The notes: a model not told the origin generated them from the letters alone. DNA of 64,000 nucleotides from Cryobacterium suzukii (GCF_004403185.1 NZ_SOHJ01000001.1:64038-128037), one strand, 5' to 3'; counted from the first letter of the stretch, positions 52,923 to 61,846 are shown. Made by a program: numbers and translations.

Positions 52923-54227
52923 TCAGGCAGCTGGACCGGCTCCCATGATGCTGGCCGTGAGCGGCTCGGCCGCGGCTCGGCTCGCGAAGCAGTAGTAGTA
53001 GCGGGGCTCATCGGTCCACTGTTCTTCGCTGATCGGATAGCTCCCCTGCATCTGCAGATTCGGGTAGGCGCCGGCCGCATTCAGGTCGAGGATGCCGGGT
53101 GCCGTGCACAGCAGGTTGATCTGGGCCGCGAGTGCTGCCTCCCCCGGAAAGGCCGTGGTCGCGTCGCCGCCAAAGTTGCCGCGATACACGAGCTGGGCCG
53201 TGTGTGCGGCTGCACAATCGAAGACCGTGAAATCCTCCGCCCACGGGGACGCATACGGTTCGAGGCACTCGCCACCAAACAGGGTGTTCCACTCGTGCAC
53301 TCCAGCAGCCTGCGCCGCAGTGATCTCCGGGGTCGGCGTGGGTGTGAGCGTCGGCGTCGGCGTCGCGGATTGGGTCGGTGCCGGCGCCGCTACCGGGCTC
53401 GCGACGAGACGCTGGCCGAGATAGAACAGCCCCACGAGCACGACGAGGGCGAGTAATCCGACGGATGTCCAGACCAGGGCCGCCTGGGTCGCTCCGGGAG
53501 CGCCGCGCCGGGACCGGTGGCGGCTCTGCGCCTCGGTGTGCGTTGGCTGGTCGGCTTCGGCTTCGGCTTCGGCTTCGGCTTCGGCTTCGGCTTCGGCCAA
53601 GCGGATGCTCGCCCCAGAGTCGGGCGCGTCAGCATCCTGTGCAGAGACGGGAAGCAGCTCGGTTGCGGCCGTGACCTGCTGTTCGACCGCCTCGGGCGCG
53701 ACAGCGGCCACCGGTGCCGGTGTGGTTAGCTCGGGCGTGATCGGCTCGGGCGTGATCGGGTCGGGCGTGATCGGGTCGACACCTGCAGCGGGCTGTGGGG
53801 CCAGGTCTGGCTCACTATCGGTCGGCGGAACGGCTTGCTGCTCGACAGCAGTGGCTGGTTCATCGTCATCCGCTGAATCGGAGTATCCACTGGGCTCAAC
53901 CTCAGCGCTGTCAGCTTCAGGTTCGACCGGTTGCGGCAGCGGAGTCGTCCACCAGGGAGGCGGCCCGGCGGGCGCTGCCGGAACGGGCGGCTCAACGGGC
54001 TCTGCAACCTCGGGCTCGGCTGCGACCGGCTTGGCGCGACGCGCGCGGCGACCAAAGCGGCTCGCGGGTGCGGCGGCATCCGTTTTCGCGTCGTCCGTCT
54101 TGACGGCGTCCGTTTTCGCGTCATCTGAAGCTTCGGCGGCTGAGTCATCAGGCGAGTCAGCAGCAGCGGCGCCCGGGTTGAGCTGCGACGCGAGCCAGTC
54201 GATTCCCCGCTCGTCGTCTGGTCCCAC
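52923..54227 (-). CDS. Single-pass membrane protein with acidic repeat region
   Basis: About 434 residues. The long cytoplasmic N-terminal half is acidic and Pro/Ala-rich, with a DPITPDPITPEPITPEL repeat and an (Ala-Glu)n tract around residues 211-225. A helix (ALVWTSVGLLALVVLVGLFYLG) and a Thr/Pro spacer follow. The external domain has four cysteines (GGECLEPYASPWAEDFTVFDCAAAHTAQLVY ... NLLCTAPG ... YYYCFAS) and resembles the actinobacterial septum-formation-type domain. The GTG start shares one base with the pyrE stop. Likely envelope or division associated (inference). Confidence 0.7.
   Translation of the reverse strand: MGPDDERGIDWLASQLNPGAAAADSPDDSAAEASDDAKTDAVKTDDAKTDAAAPASRFGRRARRAKPVAAEPEVAEPVEPPVPAAPAGPPPWWTTPLPQPVEPEADSAEVEPSGYSDSADDDEPATAVEQQAVPPTDSEPDLAPQPAAGVDPITPDPITPEPITPELTTPAPVAAVAPEAVEQQVTAATELLPVSAQDADAPDSGASIRLAEAEAEAEAEAEAEADQPTHTEAQSRHRSRRGAPGATQAALVWTSVGLLALVVLVGLFYLGQRLVASPVAAPAPTQSATPTPTLTPTPTPEITAAQAAGVHEWNTLFGGECLEPYASPWAEDFTVFDCAAAHTAQLVYRGNFGGDATTAFPGEAALAAQINLLCTAPGILDLNAAGAYPNLQMQGSYPISEEQWTDEPRYYYCFASRAAAEPLTASIMGAGPAA
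53551..53598. repeat. TCGGCT hexanucleotide tandem repeat inside a gene
   Basis: Seven perfect TCGGCT units and a degenerate eighth encode the (Ala-Glu)n tract of the single-pass membrane protein on the opposite strand. Because the unit is six bases, changes in copy number would lengthen or shorten the tract without frameshift. Confidence 0.95.
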
Positions 54228-54775
54228 TAGTTGAGCCCTAGATCCTCGAGGGAGATCGCGGCGAAGTAGGGGTAGCCAGCAGCCTCGATCACTTCGCGGG
54301 CACCGGTGTTGCGGTCGACCACGACGGCGACGCCAGCGATCTCGGCACCAACCTTGAGCAAGGCTTCGACGGCGGCGAGAGGGGAACCACCGGTGGTCGA
54401 GGTGTCTTCGAGCACGATCACGCGCTTGCCGGCGAGGTCGGGGCCTTCAACCTGGCGGCCGCGGCCGTGATCCTTGGGCTCCTTGCGCACGACGAACGCG
54501 TCATAGGTCGCGCCGCGGGCAGCACCCTGGTGCATGACCGCAGCGGCGATCGGGTCGGCCCCCATGGTCATGCCTCCAACAGCAACCACATCCGGAACAT
54601 CCTTGATGAGGTCGAGCATGACCTGCCCGATCAACGGCGCAACCCGATGGTCGAGGCTCACCCGGCGTAGGTCCACGTAATATGTGGCCTTTTTGCCGCT
54701 GGTGAGAACGAAGTCTCCGTGAAAAACGGCCTCGGCCGAGATGAAGTCGATGAGTTTCTGCCGTGTATCAGTCAC
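54227..54775 (-). CDS. pyrE: Orotate phosphoribosyltransferase
   Basis: A 182-residue type I phosphoribosyltransferase making OMP from orotate and PRPP in pyrimidine synthesis. Visible are ISAEAVFHGDFVLTSGKKATYYVDLRR, VGGMTMGADPIAAAV, the Lys/Arg loop VRKEPKDHGRGRQVEG, and the PRPP-binding VIVLEDTSTTGGSPL. GTG 54775 is taken as start, which matches the family N terminus; the open frame runs on to 54892. Confidence 0.93.
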   Translation of the reverse strand: MTDTRQKLIDFISAEAVFHGDFVLTSGKKATYYVDLRRVSLDHRVAPLIGQVMLDLIKDVPDVVAVGGMTMGADPIAAAVMHQGAARGATYDAFVVRKEPKDHGRGRQVEGPDLAGKRVIVLEDTSTTGGSPLAAVEALLKVGAEIAGVAVVVDRNTGAREVIEAAGYPYFAAISLEDLGLN

Positions 54776-54891
54776 AATCGCCAGTTTAGGGCATGCCCAG
54801 CAGGCCGAACGTGGTCGCCAACAGGCGCGACGGGAGAAGGCTTTTTCACGTGGTGTTCGAGTTTTCGGGCGGCAATCGGGCCTGCCTCCCA

Positions 54892-56205
54892 CTACCGCTG
54901 CTGGAATACGCGCCGCGACACCCCGATGCTGCAGAGGGACAGGGCCGCGATCGCCACGAGGTAGTACCCCGGCACGAGCAGCGAACCGGTCGTGCTGATG
55001 AGGAACGTGAGAATGAACGGGGCGAATCCGCCGAACACGGTCACGCCGATGTTGTAACCGAGCGACAACCCCGTCGTGCGAATCTGCACGGGGAACATTG
55101 CTGACATGATCGCCGGCAGCGGCGCGAAGTACGCCGTGGCCAGCGCGCCGAGAACCAGCTCGATGCCGATCATGGTCACAAGGTTGGGCGACTGGTTCAG
55201 CAGTATGAACAGGGGAACGCCGAGTACGAGCGTTCCCGCGGCCGCCCAGGTCATCACTCGGGCCGGTCCCACCCGGTCGGCGAGCTTACCGATGAACGGC
55301 GAGCCGACGCTCATGATCACGCCGAACACCAGCGTGGAGACGAACGCCGCAGCGGTGGGCATGCCCAGATTCACGATGGCATAGGTGGGCATGAACAGTG
55401 CAATGTACACGCCCACCGACCCGAGCGCCACGACGCCCACCATTGTCCAGAGGCGTCCAGCATTCGCGATGAAGGTCTCTTTCAGCGGTGACGTCGACGG
55501 CGTCATGGTCAGAAATTCCGGGGTGTCCTGCATCTTTGAGCGGATGTACCAACCCACCGGGCCGATCAGTAGCGCGAAAATGAACGGAACACGCCAGCCC
55601 CAGCTTTCGAGGCTTTGCTGGCTCAGGTAGTTGTTCAGGACGAAACCAAACAGCCCGGCTAGTAGTATCGCGGCGCCCTGTGTGGCCACCTGCCAGCTTC
55701 CGTAGAACGCCTTGCGGTGCGGTGCGTACTCGATGAGGAACGCGGTCGCGGTGCCGAATTCCCCGCCGGCGGCGAAGCCGGTCAGCAACCGGGCCACGAG
55801 AATGATCGCGGCAGCGGTCACCCCGATCGTGGCGGCCGTGGGGGCCAGCACGATCAAAAGCGTGCCGAGGAACATCACCGAGATGGACACGAGCATGCCA
55901 GCCTTGCGCCCGGCGCGGTCCGCATAGCGCCCGATCAGGATGCCGCCGAGCGGCCGCATGATGAATGAGACGCCGAACGACGCGAAGGCGAGCAGCAGCG
56001 ACGCCGTCTCGTCGGCCGTGGGAAAGAACAACTTCGCGATGGTCACGGCGAAGGTGCCGTAGACGATCACGTCGAACCATTCCAGCCCGTTGCCAATGGA
56101 TGCGGCCACGACCGCCTTTCGGGCCTGCCTGCGCCTTTCGGCGAGGGCGGGGCCATCCGTTTGGGACGTGCCGGAAACGGCGGGGACTGCTGACGCGTTG
56201 GTCAT
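54892..56205 (-). CDS. MFS transporter, metabolite:H+ symporter (MHS) family
   Basis: A 437-residue, 12-helix transporter. The MHS signature ASIGNGLEWFDVIVYGTFAVTIAKLFFP is at the first helix, RPLGGILIGRYADRAGRKAG forms motif A and GFAAGGEFGTATAFLIEYAP is motif C-like. The family includes ShiA, KgtP and ProP, importing organic acids. It is the last gene of the operon that starts with the maleate-isomerase-like enzyme, 36 bp after the M20 hydrolase. Confidence 0.9.
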   Translation of the reverse strand: MTNASAVPAVSGTSQTDGPALAERRRQARKAVVAASIGNGLEWFDVIVYGTFAVTIAKLFFPTADETASLLLAFASFGVSFIMRPLGGILIGRYADRAGRKAGMLVSISVMFLGTLLIVLAPTAATIGVTAAAIILVARLLTGFAAGGEFGTATAFLIEYAPHRKAFYGSWQVATQGAAILLAGLFGFVLNNYLSQQSLESWGWRVPFIFALLIGPVGWYIRSKMQDTPEFLTMTPSTSPLKETFIANAGRLWTMVGVVALGSVGVYIALFMPTYAIVNLGMPTAAAFVSTLVFGVIMSVGSPFIGKLADRVGPARVMTWAAAGTLVLGVPLFILLNQSPNLVTMIGIELVLGALATAYFAPLPAIMSAMFPVQIRTTGLSLGYNIGVTVFGGFAPFILTFLISTTGSLLVPGYYLVAIAALSLCSIGVSRRVFQQR

Positions 56206-56241
56206 GGGATTCTTTCTGTGCCGAAGAGGTGTGCGATCAGG

Positions 56242-57429
56242 TCAGTGCTGGTGCGCGAGCTGCCGGGCGAGCGCGCGCATGAAATCTTCACAGGCACTGA
56301 TTTGCGCCAGATCGATGAACTCGTTTGCGGTGTGACCCTGACGGATGCTGCCCGGACCACAGACCACGGTGTCGATTCCGGCCAGTTGAAACAGGCCACC
56401 CTCGGTTCCGTAACCGACGGTCTCTTCAGAACTTGTTCCGGTGAGCTCGTGCACCAGCTGCAGTGCGGCGCCGGTTCCCGCCGCGCTCAGGGAGGGAACG
56501 GCGCCGATCGGAGCGAACGACACGTCGGCGATTGCATGTTCGGCCCGCATCGCCGGGCGTAGCTCCCCGAGCACGAAATCTTCGATGCGGGAAAAGATCG
56601 CGGAGGTGGACACTCCCGGAATCGCGCGAAATTCGAATTCAAAATCACATCGCTCGGCGACCGTGTTCACGGCCGCCCCGCCCGAAATCGTGCCCACGTT
56701 AATGGTTGTGTACGGCACCTCGAAGCTTGCATCGAAGGGCCCGTTCACGCGGTGCTCGTCGGCAATCGAACGAATAAACGCTATGGCCCTGGCCGCGTAC
56801 TCGATGGCGTTGACGCCATTGGGTGTGTTGGAGGAGTGCGAGGCCAGCCCCGTGAAACTCACTCGATACAGGTGGCTGCTCTTGTGCGCCGACACCGCAC
56901 GCATGCTGGTCGGCTCCCCCACTATGCACATGGACGGCCGGATGCCCCGCGCGGCCAGGTCGGCCAACAGGGTGATGGCTCCGTGACATCCCACCTCTTC
57001 GTCGTAGGTCCACGCGAGGTGCAGCGGTGTCGCAAGCGGCCGGGACACGAGCTCGGGCAGCAACGCCAGAATGACACCGCTGAACGCCTTCATATCGGCG
57101 GCGCCCCGGCCATAAAGCCGGTTCTCGCGCACCTCGGCGGTGAACGGGTCGCTGCTCCAGGCCTGCCCATCCACGGGAACCACATCGGTGTGGCCGGCGA
57201 GCATCACGCCACCCGTCGTCGACCCATCGTGAGCCGGGATCGTGACGACGAGGTTGGCCTTCGTACCGTCGGAGTTGGGTACGAGCACCGGATCCAGCCC
57301 ATGCACCCGTAACTCCGCATCGATCACGTCGATCAACTCCCGGTTCGAATTGCGACTGGTGGTGTCAAAAGCGATCAGGCGGGTGATCCACGCCAGGGTG
57401 GTTGGCGCGAGAACGGCGGATTCAGTGAT
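56242..57429 (-). CDS. M20 metallohydrolase, ArgE/acetylornithine deacetylase-like
   Basis: About 395 residues. The zinc site includes MLAGHTDVVPVDG, GRGAADMKAF, the catalytic base in WTYDEEVGCHG, GEPTSM and the C-terminal His in RQGHTANEFIDL; the dimerisation lid is residues 185-295. The gene opens where GAAAGG is followed at seven bases by ATC ACT GAA TCC, exactly where an ATG-ThrGluSer start is expected, so either ATC initiates or the base is miscalled. The only in-frame ATG (57492) lies 21 codons upstream inside the permease gene. In this operon it may be an amidohydrolase for an N-acyl or dicarboxylic amide substrate (inference). Confidence 0.83.
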   Translation of the reverse strand: MTESAVLAPTTLAWITRLIAFDTTSRNSNRELIDVIDAELRVHGLDPVLVPNSDGTKANLVVTIPAHDGSTTGGVMLAGHTDVVPVDGQAWSSDPFTAEVRENRLYGRGAADMKAFSGVILALLPELVSRPLATPLHLAWTYDEEVGCHGAITLLADLAARGIRPSMCIVGEPTSMRAVSAHKSSHLYRVSFTGLASHSSNTPNGVNAIEYAARAIAFIRSIADEHRVNGPFDASFEVPYTTINVGTISGGAAVNTVAERCDFEFEFRAIPGVSTSAIFSRIEDFVLGELRPAMRAEHAIADVSFAPIGAVPSLSAAGTGAALQLVHELTGTSSEETVGYGTEGGLFQLAGIDTVVCGPGSIRQGHTANEFIDLAQISACEDFMRALARQLAHQH

Positions 57430-57458
57430 GAGAAAACCTTTCGAGGGAGGGGTATTGG

Positions 57459-58796
57459 CTAGCTGATGCCGAGCTGCACGAAGCAGAACCACACGAGCAC
57501 GGGCACGACGGCGATCATAACGACAGCCCAGACCAGCAGCGCGCGGAAGAACAGCCGCTCATCTTTGGGCGGGGCGCTGGCCATGAGCAGTGCGCCGCTC
57601 GTAGACATGGGGCTGACATCCACCACGGACGAACTTATGGCGATTGCCGTAATCACGCCGATGGGGCTGAGCAGCGGGTCGACTGCGATGGGCGTGACGA
57701 GCGGACTGATCACGCTCAGGGTGCCGGTGGTCGACGCGAACGCCGAGACAATCGCTACGACGTAGCTCGTCACGAGGGCCGCGATCGAGCTGTTACCGAG
57801 CTCGGCGATACCGTTCTGCAGTTCCTCGAGCGCGCCGATGGCTTCGAGCATGCCAACGTAGGTGACGATGCCGGTAACCAGCAGAATGGCCGACCAGGGC
57901 ATGCTTTCCACAGCCGACTTCTGCACGCTCGAGTTCACGACGATGAGCGCGAGGGCGACCACGAACGACGCCACCCCCACATCGATACCGAGCACGGTAG
58001 TGAGCACGAGCATCACCCCGAGGCCGGCTAGCGTGAGAATTCGAATCGGCGTCGCGGCCACCTTCACCGGTGCCGTCTTCACCGGCCTAGTGAGAACGGA
58101 TGTCCCCGCCCGAGTTCCGGCGGCAGTGCCGCCGGAGCCCGTCATGACCTCGCTGGTAACTCCGCTCGACAGCTCGGCCGCACGGCGAAGACGCTTTCCC
58201 ATGATCTTCTGCGCTGCCGCATAAGCAACGAAGGCAAGAAGCGCGTTGAACACGAAACAATAGATGAAGAACTTGAGTGAGTCGGCGCTGGCACCGGCAT
58301 CGTCCAGCATCACGTTCGCGAGCACGCCGAACGGATTGACCGGCGAGAACGCGCCGGCATTAGCGCCCTGCACCACCACGAGGCCCATGGCCAGGGTGCT
58401 GATTCCAAAGCGGCTACCGAGGGCAAGCGCTACCGGAGCCACGATAGCGATCGCGGCCGGGGTGAAGGCGCCCGCCGTGGCGAGCACGGCCGTGAGCAGG
58501 AACATGAGCACGGGTACCAGCACCTTGCGATGGCCCGCGAGGCGCTCGGCCCAGTACGCGAGCAGGTCGATCGTTCCGTTAATGCGCACGATGGCAAAAA
58601 GCAGCGTTGCTCCCACGAGAACGAAGAACAAGCCAGACGGAAACTCGCTGATCACCTCTGTGATGGGCAGGCCGGCCACGAGCGTGCCGACGCCGAAGGC
58701 CGCCACGAGCGCGATGAGCCCGGCGTTGATCTTGGAGAACGAGCCGATGGCGAAGGCCGCGATCAACACGAGGAAGGCGACGAGTGGGATGGACAT
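57459..58796 (-). CDS. SLC13/MatC-like dicarboxylate permease
   Basis: A 445-residue membrane protein. The N terminus (LIAAFAIGSFSKINAGLIALVAAFGVGTLVAG) matches the MatC N-terminal domain of malonate/dicarboxylate carriers. VVQGANAGAFSPVNPFGVLAN is the first hairpin motif and ISSSVVDVSPMSTSGALLMA the second, as in the ion-transporter superfamily. It is nine bases after the maleate-isomerase-like gene. It likely imports the dicarboxylate that this operon degrades. Confidence 0.83.
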   Translation of the reverse strand: MSIPLVAFLVLIAAFAIGSFSKINAGLIALVAAFGVGTLVAGLPITEVISEFPSGLFFVLVGATLLFAIVRINGTIDLLAYWAERLAGHRKVLVPVLMFLLTAVLATAGAFTPAAIAIVAPVALALGSRFGISTLAMGLVVVQGANAGAFSPVNPFGVLANVMLDDAGASADSLKFFIYCFVFNALLAFVAYAAAQKIMGKRLRRAAELSSGVTSEVMTGSGGTAAGTRAGTSVLTRPVKTAPVKVAATPIRILTLAGLGVMLVLTTVLGIDVGVASFVVALALIVVNSSVQKSAVESMPWSAILLVTGIVTYVGMLEAIGALEELQNGIAELGNSSIAALVTSYVVAIVSAFASTTGTLSVISPLVTPIAVDPLLSPIGVITAIAISSSVVDVSPMSTSGALLMASAPPKDERLFFRALLVWAVVMIAVVPVLVWFCFVQLGIS

Positions 58797-58805
58797 GCGA
58801 CTGCC

Positions 58806-59636
58806 CTACGCGTCGGTGCGAATGCGCGGAACCAGAGATGTCAGTGTGCCGGCCAGCAGCCCACCGGCGTTCGTGATCGCCGGGGTGTGGCCGAGTAGTT
58901 GGAGAATTTCCCAGGTGGTCGCTGTTGCCGCGGTGATCACCGGCAGGCCGAGCTCGTCCTCGACCGCCTGCACGGCGGGAAGCGAGGGCATCTGCACGCA
59001 GGCTGAAAGCACGATAACGTCGGCTCCCTCGTGCTTCAGGTTGCGCGCGAACTCGGGCAGATTAAGCGGATTGAGGCATCCCACGGCAAGGTTGTCGTCC
59101 ACGCCCAGGCTCACGGTGTCGAGCACCTCGATACCCGCTCCCTCGATGTAGTCGCTCACCATTTGGGTGAGCGGTTCCATGTACGGGGCCACCATCACCA
59201 CGCGGCGGGCGCCGAGCTGCTGCAGGGTGCGCACGAGAGCGCCGGCGCTGCTCGTGACCTCGGCGGGGTGAGCGTTGTCGGCGGCCGCCTGGCGGATAAC
59301 GTTCTCGGCGGGCTCGTGCGCGCCGGGGCCCTGCGCCATGACGGCTACGAGGCAGGCATACGCGATCACGTCTACGTCGGCGTCGGAGACAGCCGTGGCG
59401 CAGTCGGCGGCCTTCGCGGCCATAGCGAGTAATTCCTCCGTCGTCACGTTTTTCAGTGCGGCGCGGGCGGAATGAAAGGTGTAGGTGTGGCCGGTTGCCG
59501 CGGTCTGGCGTCGAAAGAGCTCCGGCAGCTCGGTCTCCATGGTCGTGTTAGAACTCGGGACGATCAGGCCGATTCGCGAGGAGCCAAGCCGGCTGGCAGA
59601 CGTCATGGCGTCCGCTGTGAGGTTGGACTGTGTCAT
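58806..59636 (-). CDS. Maleate cis-trans isomerase-like Asp/Glu racemase family enzyme
   Basis: A 276-residue protein. After a short leader it has RIGLIVPSSNTTMETELPEL, the first catalytic Cys in AYACLVAVMAQG and the second in VLSACVQMPSLPAVQ. Two cysteines fit maleate isomerase better than the single-Cys arylmalonate decarboxylases of the same superfamily. ATG 59636 has GGAG upstream. It is first in an operon with a dicarboxylate permease, an M20 hydrolase and an MHS symporter, divergent from an IclR regulator. Confidence 0.82.
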   Translation of the reverse strand: MTQSNLTADAMTSASRLGSSRIGLIVPSSNTTMETELPELFRRQTAATGHTYTFHSARAALKNVTTEELLAMAAKAADCATAVSDADVDVIAYACLVAVMAQGPGAHEPAENVIRQAAADNAHPAEVTSSAGALVRTLQQLGARRVVMVAPYMEPLTQMVSDYIEGAGIEVLDTVSLGVDDNLAVGCLNPLNLPEFARNLKHEGADVIVLSACVQMPSLPAVQAVEDELGLPVITAATATTWEILQLLGHTPAITNAGGLLAGTLTSLVPRIRTDA

Positions 59637-59684
59637 TGCTGTCTCCACGTCGTTGTGTGCTGGGCTGAGCGAGTTGAACATTGC

Positions 59685-59721
59685 AACCCATCAGACAGGT
59701 CACAGTCCCATCCTGTGGGTT
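59685..59721. promoter_or_regulatory. Candidate IclR operator
   Basis: AACCCA plus ACAGG on the left pair with CCTGT plus GGGTT on the right, with a four-base bulge and a 12-base centre. It lies in the 179-bp divergent promoter region between the isomerase operon and the IclR gene. Confidence 0.4.
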
Positions 59722-59815
59722 ACGTTAGGTTCTGTCAAGACGCTGGCACCCGTCGGGATCGGCACGGCTCTATTCTGGAGTCGATGGACCCAGCAGAAAC
59801 GTAGGAGCAACGATC

Positions 59816-60598
59816 GTGTCAACGGAACAGGTCAGTCGCCGGTCACCCACGCTGGTACTGCACAAAATCACCGAAATTCTCAACTGTTTCCGGGTGGATG
59901 CACCCGAACTCACCCTGCAGCAGGTGATCAAGAAAACCGGCCTACCATCGAGCACCTGCCAGCGCCTCGTGCAGGACATGGTGCATGAGGGGCTACTGGA
60001 TCGCGATCAGGATCGGTACCGCATTGGAATTGCAGTGGTGCGCTGGGCTGCGCCCGGCACGCTCGGCCTCGACTCAGTGCAGCTTGTGAAGCCGGTGCTG
60101 CAGGAGCTGCGCGACGCGACCGGCGAGACGGCATGCTTTTACGTTCGCGACGGCGCGTTCCGCACCATCGTGGCCGTAGCCGAGACGCGGCACGTGGTGA
60201 TCCGGCCGTTCGTGGTCGGCATGGTCATGCCGCTGCACGCCGGCGCTCCCGGCAAGATTTTTCTCGCCTTCGATCCGGACGCCCGCGCCGCCATCGAGAG
60301 GTCTGATCTTGAGGCATTCACGGGTTCCACACCGACCGATTTGGCAACCCTCGATGCCCAGGTCGAGGTCGCCCGCGAGCAGGGCTACTTCGCTGCCTTT
60401 GGCGAGCGCAACCTCGGCGTGGGCTCGATCAGCGCACCCGTCTTCACGCACATGGGCGAACTGGCCGGTGCTATCGGCCTGGGCTTTCCCACCCAGCGGG
60501 TCACGCCCGACGACGTTGACCGTCTCGGCCCCCTGGTGGCCCGGACGTCGATCGAGGCGAGCCGTCGCCTGGGCTACGACTCGGCAGTGCGCGGGTAG
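59816..60598 (+). CDS. IclR family transcriptional regulator
   Basis: A 260-residue regulator. The winged helix is VLHKITEILNCFRVDAPELTLQQVIKKTGLPSSTCQRLVQDMVHEGLL, and the GAF-like ligand domain includes GETACFYVRDGAFRTIVAVAETRH and LGVGSISAPVFTHMGELAGAIGLGFP. GTG 59816 is preceded by GTAGGAG. It is divergent from the maleate-isomerase operon, its probable target. Confidence 0.92.
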   Translation: MSTEQVSRRSPTLVLHKITEILNCFRVDAPELTLQQVIKKTGLPSSTCQRLVQDMVHEGLLDRDQDRYRIGIAVVRWAAPGTLGLDSVQLVKPVLQELRDATGETACFYVRDGAFRTIVAVAETRHVVIRPFVVGMVMPLHAGAPGKIFLAFDPDARAAIERSDLEAFTGSTPTDLATLDAQVEVAREQGYFAAFGERNLGVGSISAPVFTHMGELAGAIGLGFPTQRVTPDDVDRLGPLVARTSIEASRRLGYDSAVRG

Positions 60599-60611
60599 CC
60601 GGATTCTGCTG

Positions 60612-60731
60612 CTAGAAGATGCGAACGAGGTTGCGACGCTCGACCTGGCGGTAGCCATCGCGGTGCACCTCGACGACGAGGGCGACGATTGAAACAACAG
60701 CAACGAGCAAGATGGCGATGAGGATGAACAC
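60612..60731 (-). CDS. 39-residue single-helix membrane protein
   Basis: GTG 60731 follows GAAAGGCACCCC, the same ribosome-site sequence used by the phosphonatase-like gene. The product VFILIAILLVAVVSIVALVV is one helix with a charged tail HRDGYRQVERRNLVRIF. The open frame extends to 60842, but the upstream part lacks a ribosome site. Function unknown. Confidence 0.55.
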   Translation of the reverse strand: MFILIAILLVAVVSIVALVVEVHRDGYRQVERRNLVRIF

Positions 60732-60862
60732 GGGGTGCCTTTCGAAGGAGGTGAACTGGCCCGGCACGGAGGCGACACTGCTCGTGTATGACTCTTTATT
60801 TGACCACCCCTGACGGTGCAGCACAATCGCTTTATTCTGCATGAATTGTTTAGACTGGCTAC

Positions 60863-61777
60863 ATGGACGTGCAGCGGCTCGAACTACTCCGCGAACTCGC
60901 CGACCGCGGCAGCGTCACCGCGGTCGCCCTCGCCACCCACCGCACCCCCTCGGCGGTCTCGCAGCAGCTCAAGGTGCTCGAACGTGAGGCTGGCCTGCCG
61001 CTCACCCAGCGGCAAGGACGCGGGCTCGTGCTCACCGACGCCGGCCGAGCCCTCGCCCGCAGCGCAACGGATGTCGCGGTATCGCTCGCGAAGGCAACCG
61101 CGCTCTGGGACGAATTTCGCAACAACGCCACCGGCGAAGTGAGCCTTGTCACCTTTCCAACAGCCGGTCAAATGCTGTTGCCCGGTGTAATTAAGAACCT
61201 AGGGCCTGGGCTCGTGCTCAACTGCGCCGACGAAGACCCCGAACTGAGCGACTTTCCCGCCTTCACCGCCGAGTATGACATTGTGTTGGCCCATGCAATG
61301 AGCGGGCAGCTGTCCTGGGCCGGCCGGGGCCTCACGGTCGTTCCGCTGATGACCGAGCCGCTCGATGTGGGGCTGCCGGTGGGGCATCCACTTGCCGATC
61401 GGGCCTGGCTGCGCCCAAGCGACCTCATCGGGGAGACCTGGATAGGGGTGACCGACGGGTACCCGTTCGAGCGCATTTTGCACGCGATCGAGCAGGAAGC
61501 TGGCGCTCACTTGTCGATGGCGCAGCGCTTTGCCGACCTCGCCTTGATCGAATCGTTTGTGATTGCCGGGCTCGGCATCGCCCTCGTGCCGCGCTATACC
61601 TCCGGCGGTGGCCAGCCCGGCCGCCTCGTATTGAAGCCCCTGCGGGGCATCGAATCCGAGCGCCAGATCGTGGCGCTCATGCGCCCCGACCGAGCCGAGC
61701 GCTTAGCCGTGCGCACCGTCATAGAGGCCCTGCGAGCCCAAGCCTCGCAGGTGCAACACTCTCACAGCGCGAAATAG
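60863..61777 (+). CDS. LysR family transcriptional regulator
   Basis: A 304-residue LysR protein. The helix-turn-helix is LELLRELADRGSVTAVALATHRTPSAVSQQLKVLEREAGLPL, followed by a periplasmic-binding-protein-like effector domain. TAGACT lies only about nine bases before ATG 60863, so the mRNA may be leaderless. It converges on mmsA with a shared terminator. The target is unknown; the aminotransferase/mmsA operon is possible. Confidence 0.9.
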   Translation: MDVQRLELLRELADRGSVTAVALATHRTPSAVSQQLKVLEREAGLPLTQRQGRGLVLTDAGRALARSATDVAVSLAKATALWDEFRNNATGEVSLVTFPTAGQMLLPGVIKNLGPGLVLNCADEDPELSDFPAFTAEYDIVLAHAMSGQLSWAGRGLTVVPLMTEPLDVGLPVGHPLADRAWLRPSDLIGETWIGVTDGYPFERILHAIEQEAGAHLSMAQRFADLALIESFVIAGLGIALVPRYTSGGGQPGRLVLKPLRGIESERQIVALMRPDRAERLAVRTVIEALRAQASQVQHSHSAK

Positions 61778-61789
61778 GTGGGCCAGAGC

Positions 61790-61830
61790 ACAAAAAGTGC
61801 CCGCGTGGAGGTCCAAACGGGCACTTTCTG
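61790..61830. terminator. Bidirectional intrinsic terminator
   Basis: A perfect ten-base stem, AAAGTGCCCG (61794-61803) with CGGGCACTTT (61818-61827), has a 14-base loop. On the minus strand it ends in TTTTTG just after the mmsA stop, giving a good terminator for mmsA; on the plus strand it follows lysR with a weaker T-run. Confidence 0.8.
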
Positions 61831-61846
61831 CGCTCTTTCGGCGTTA

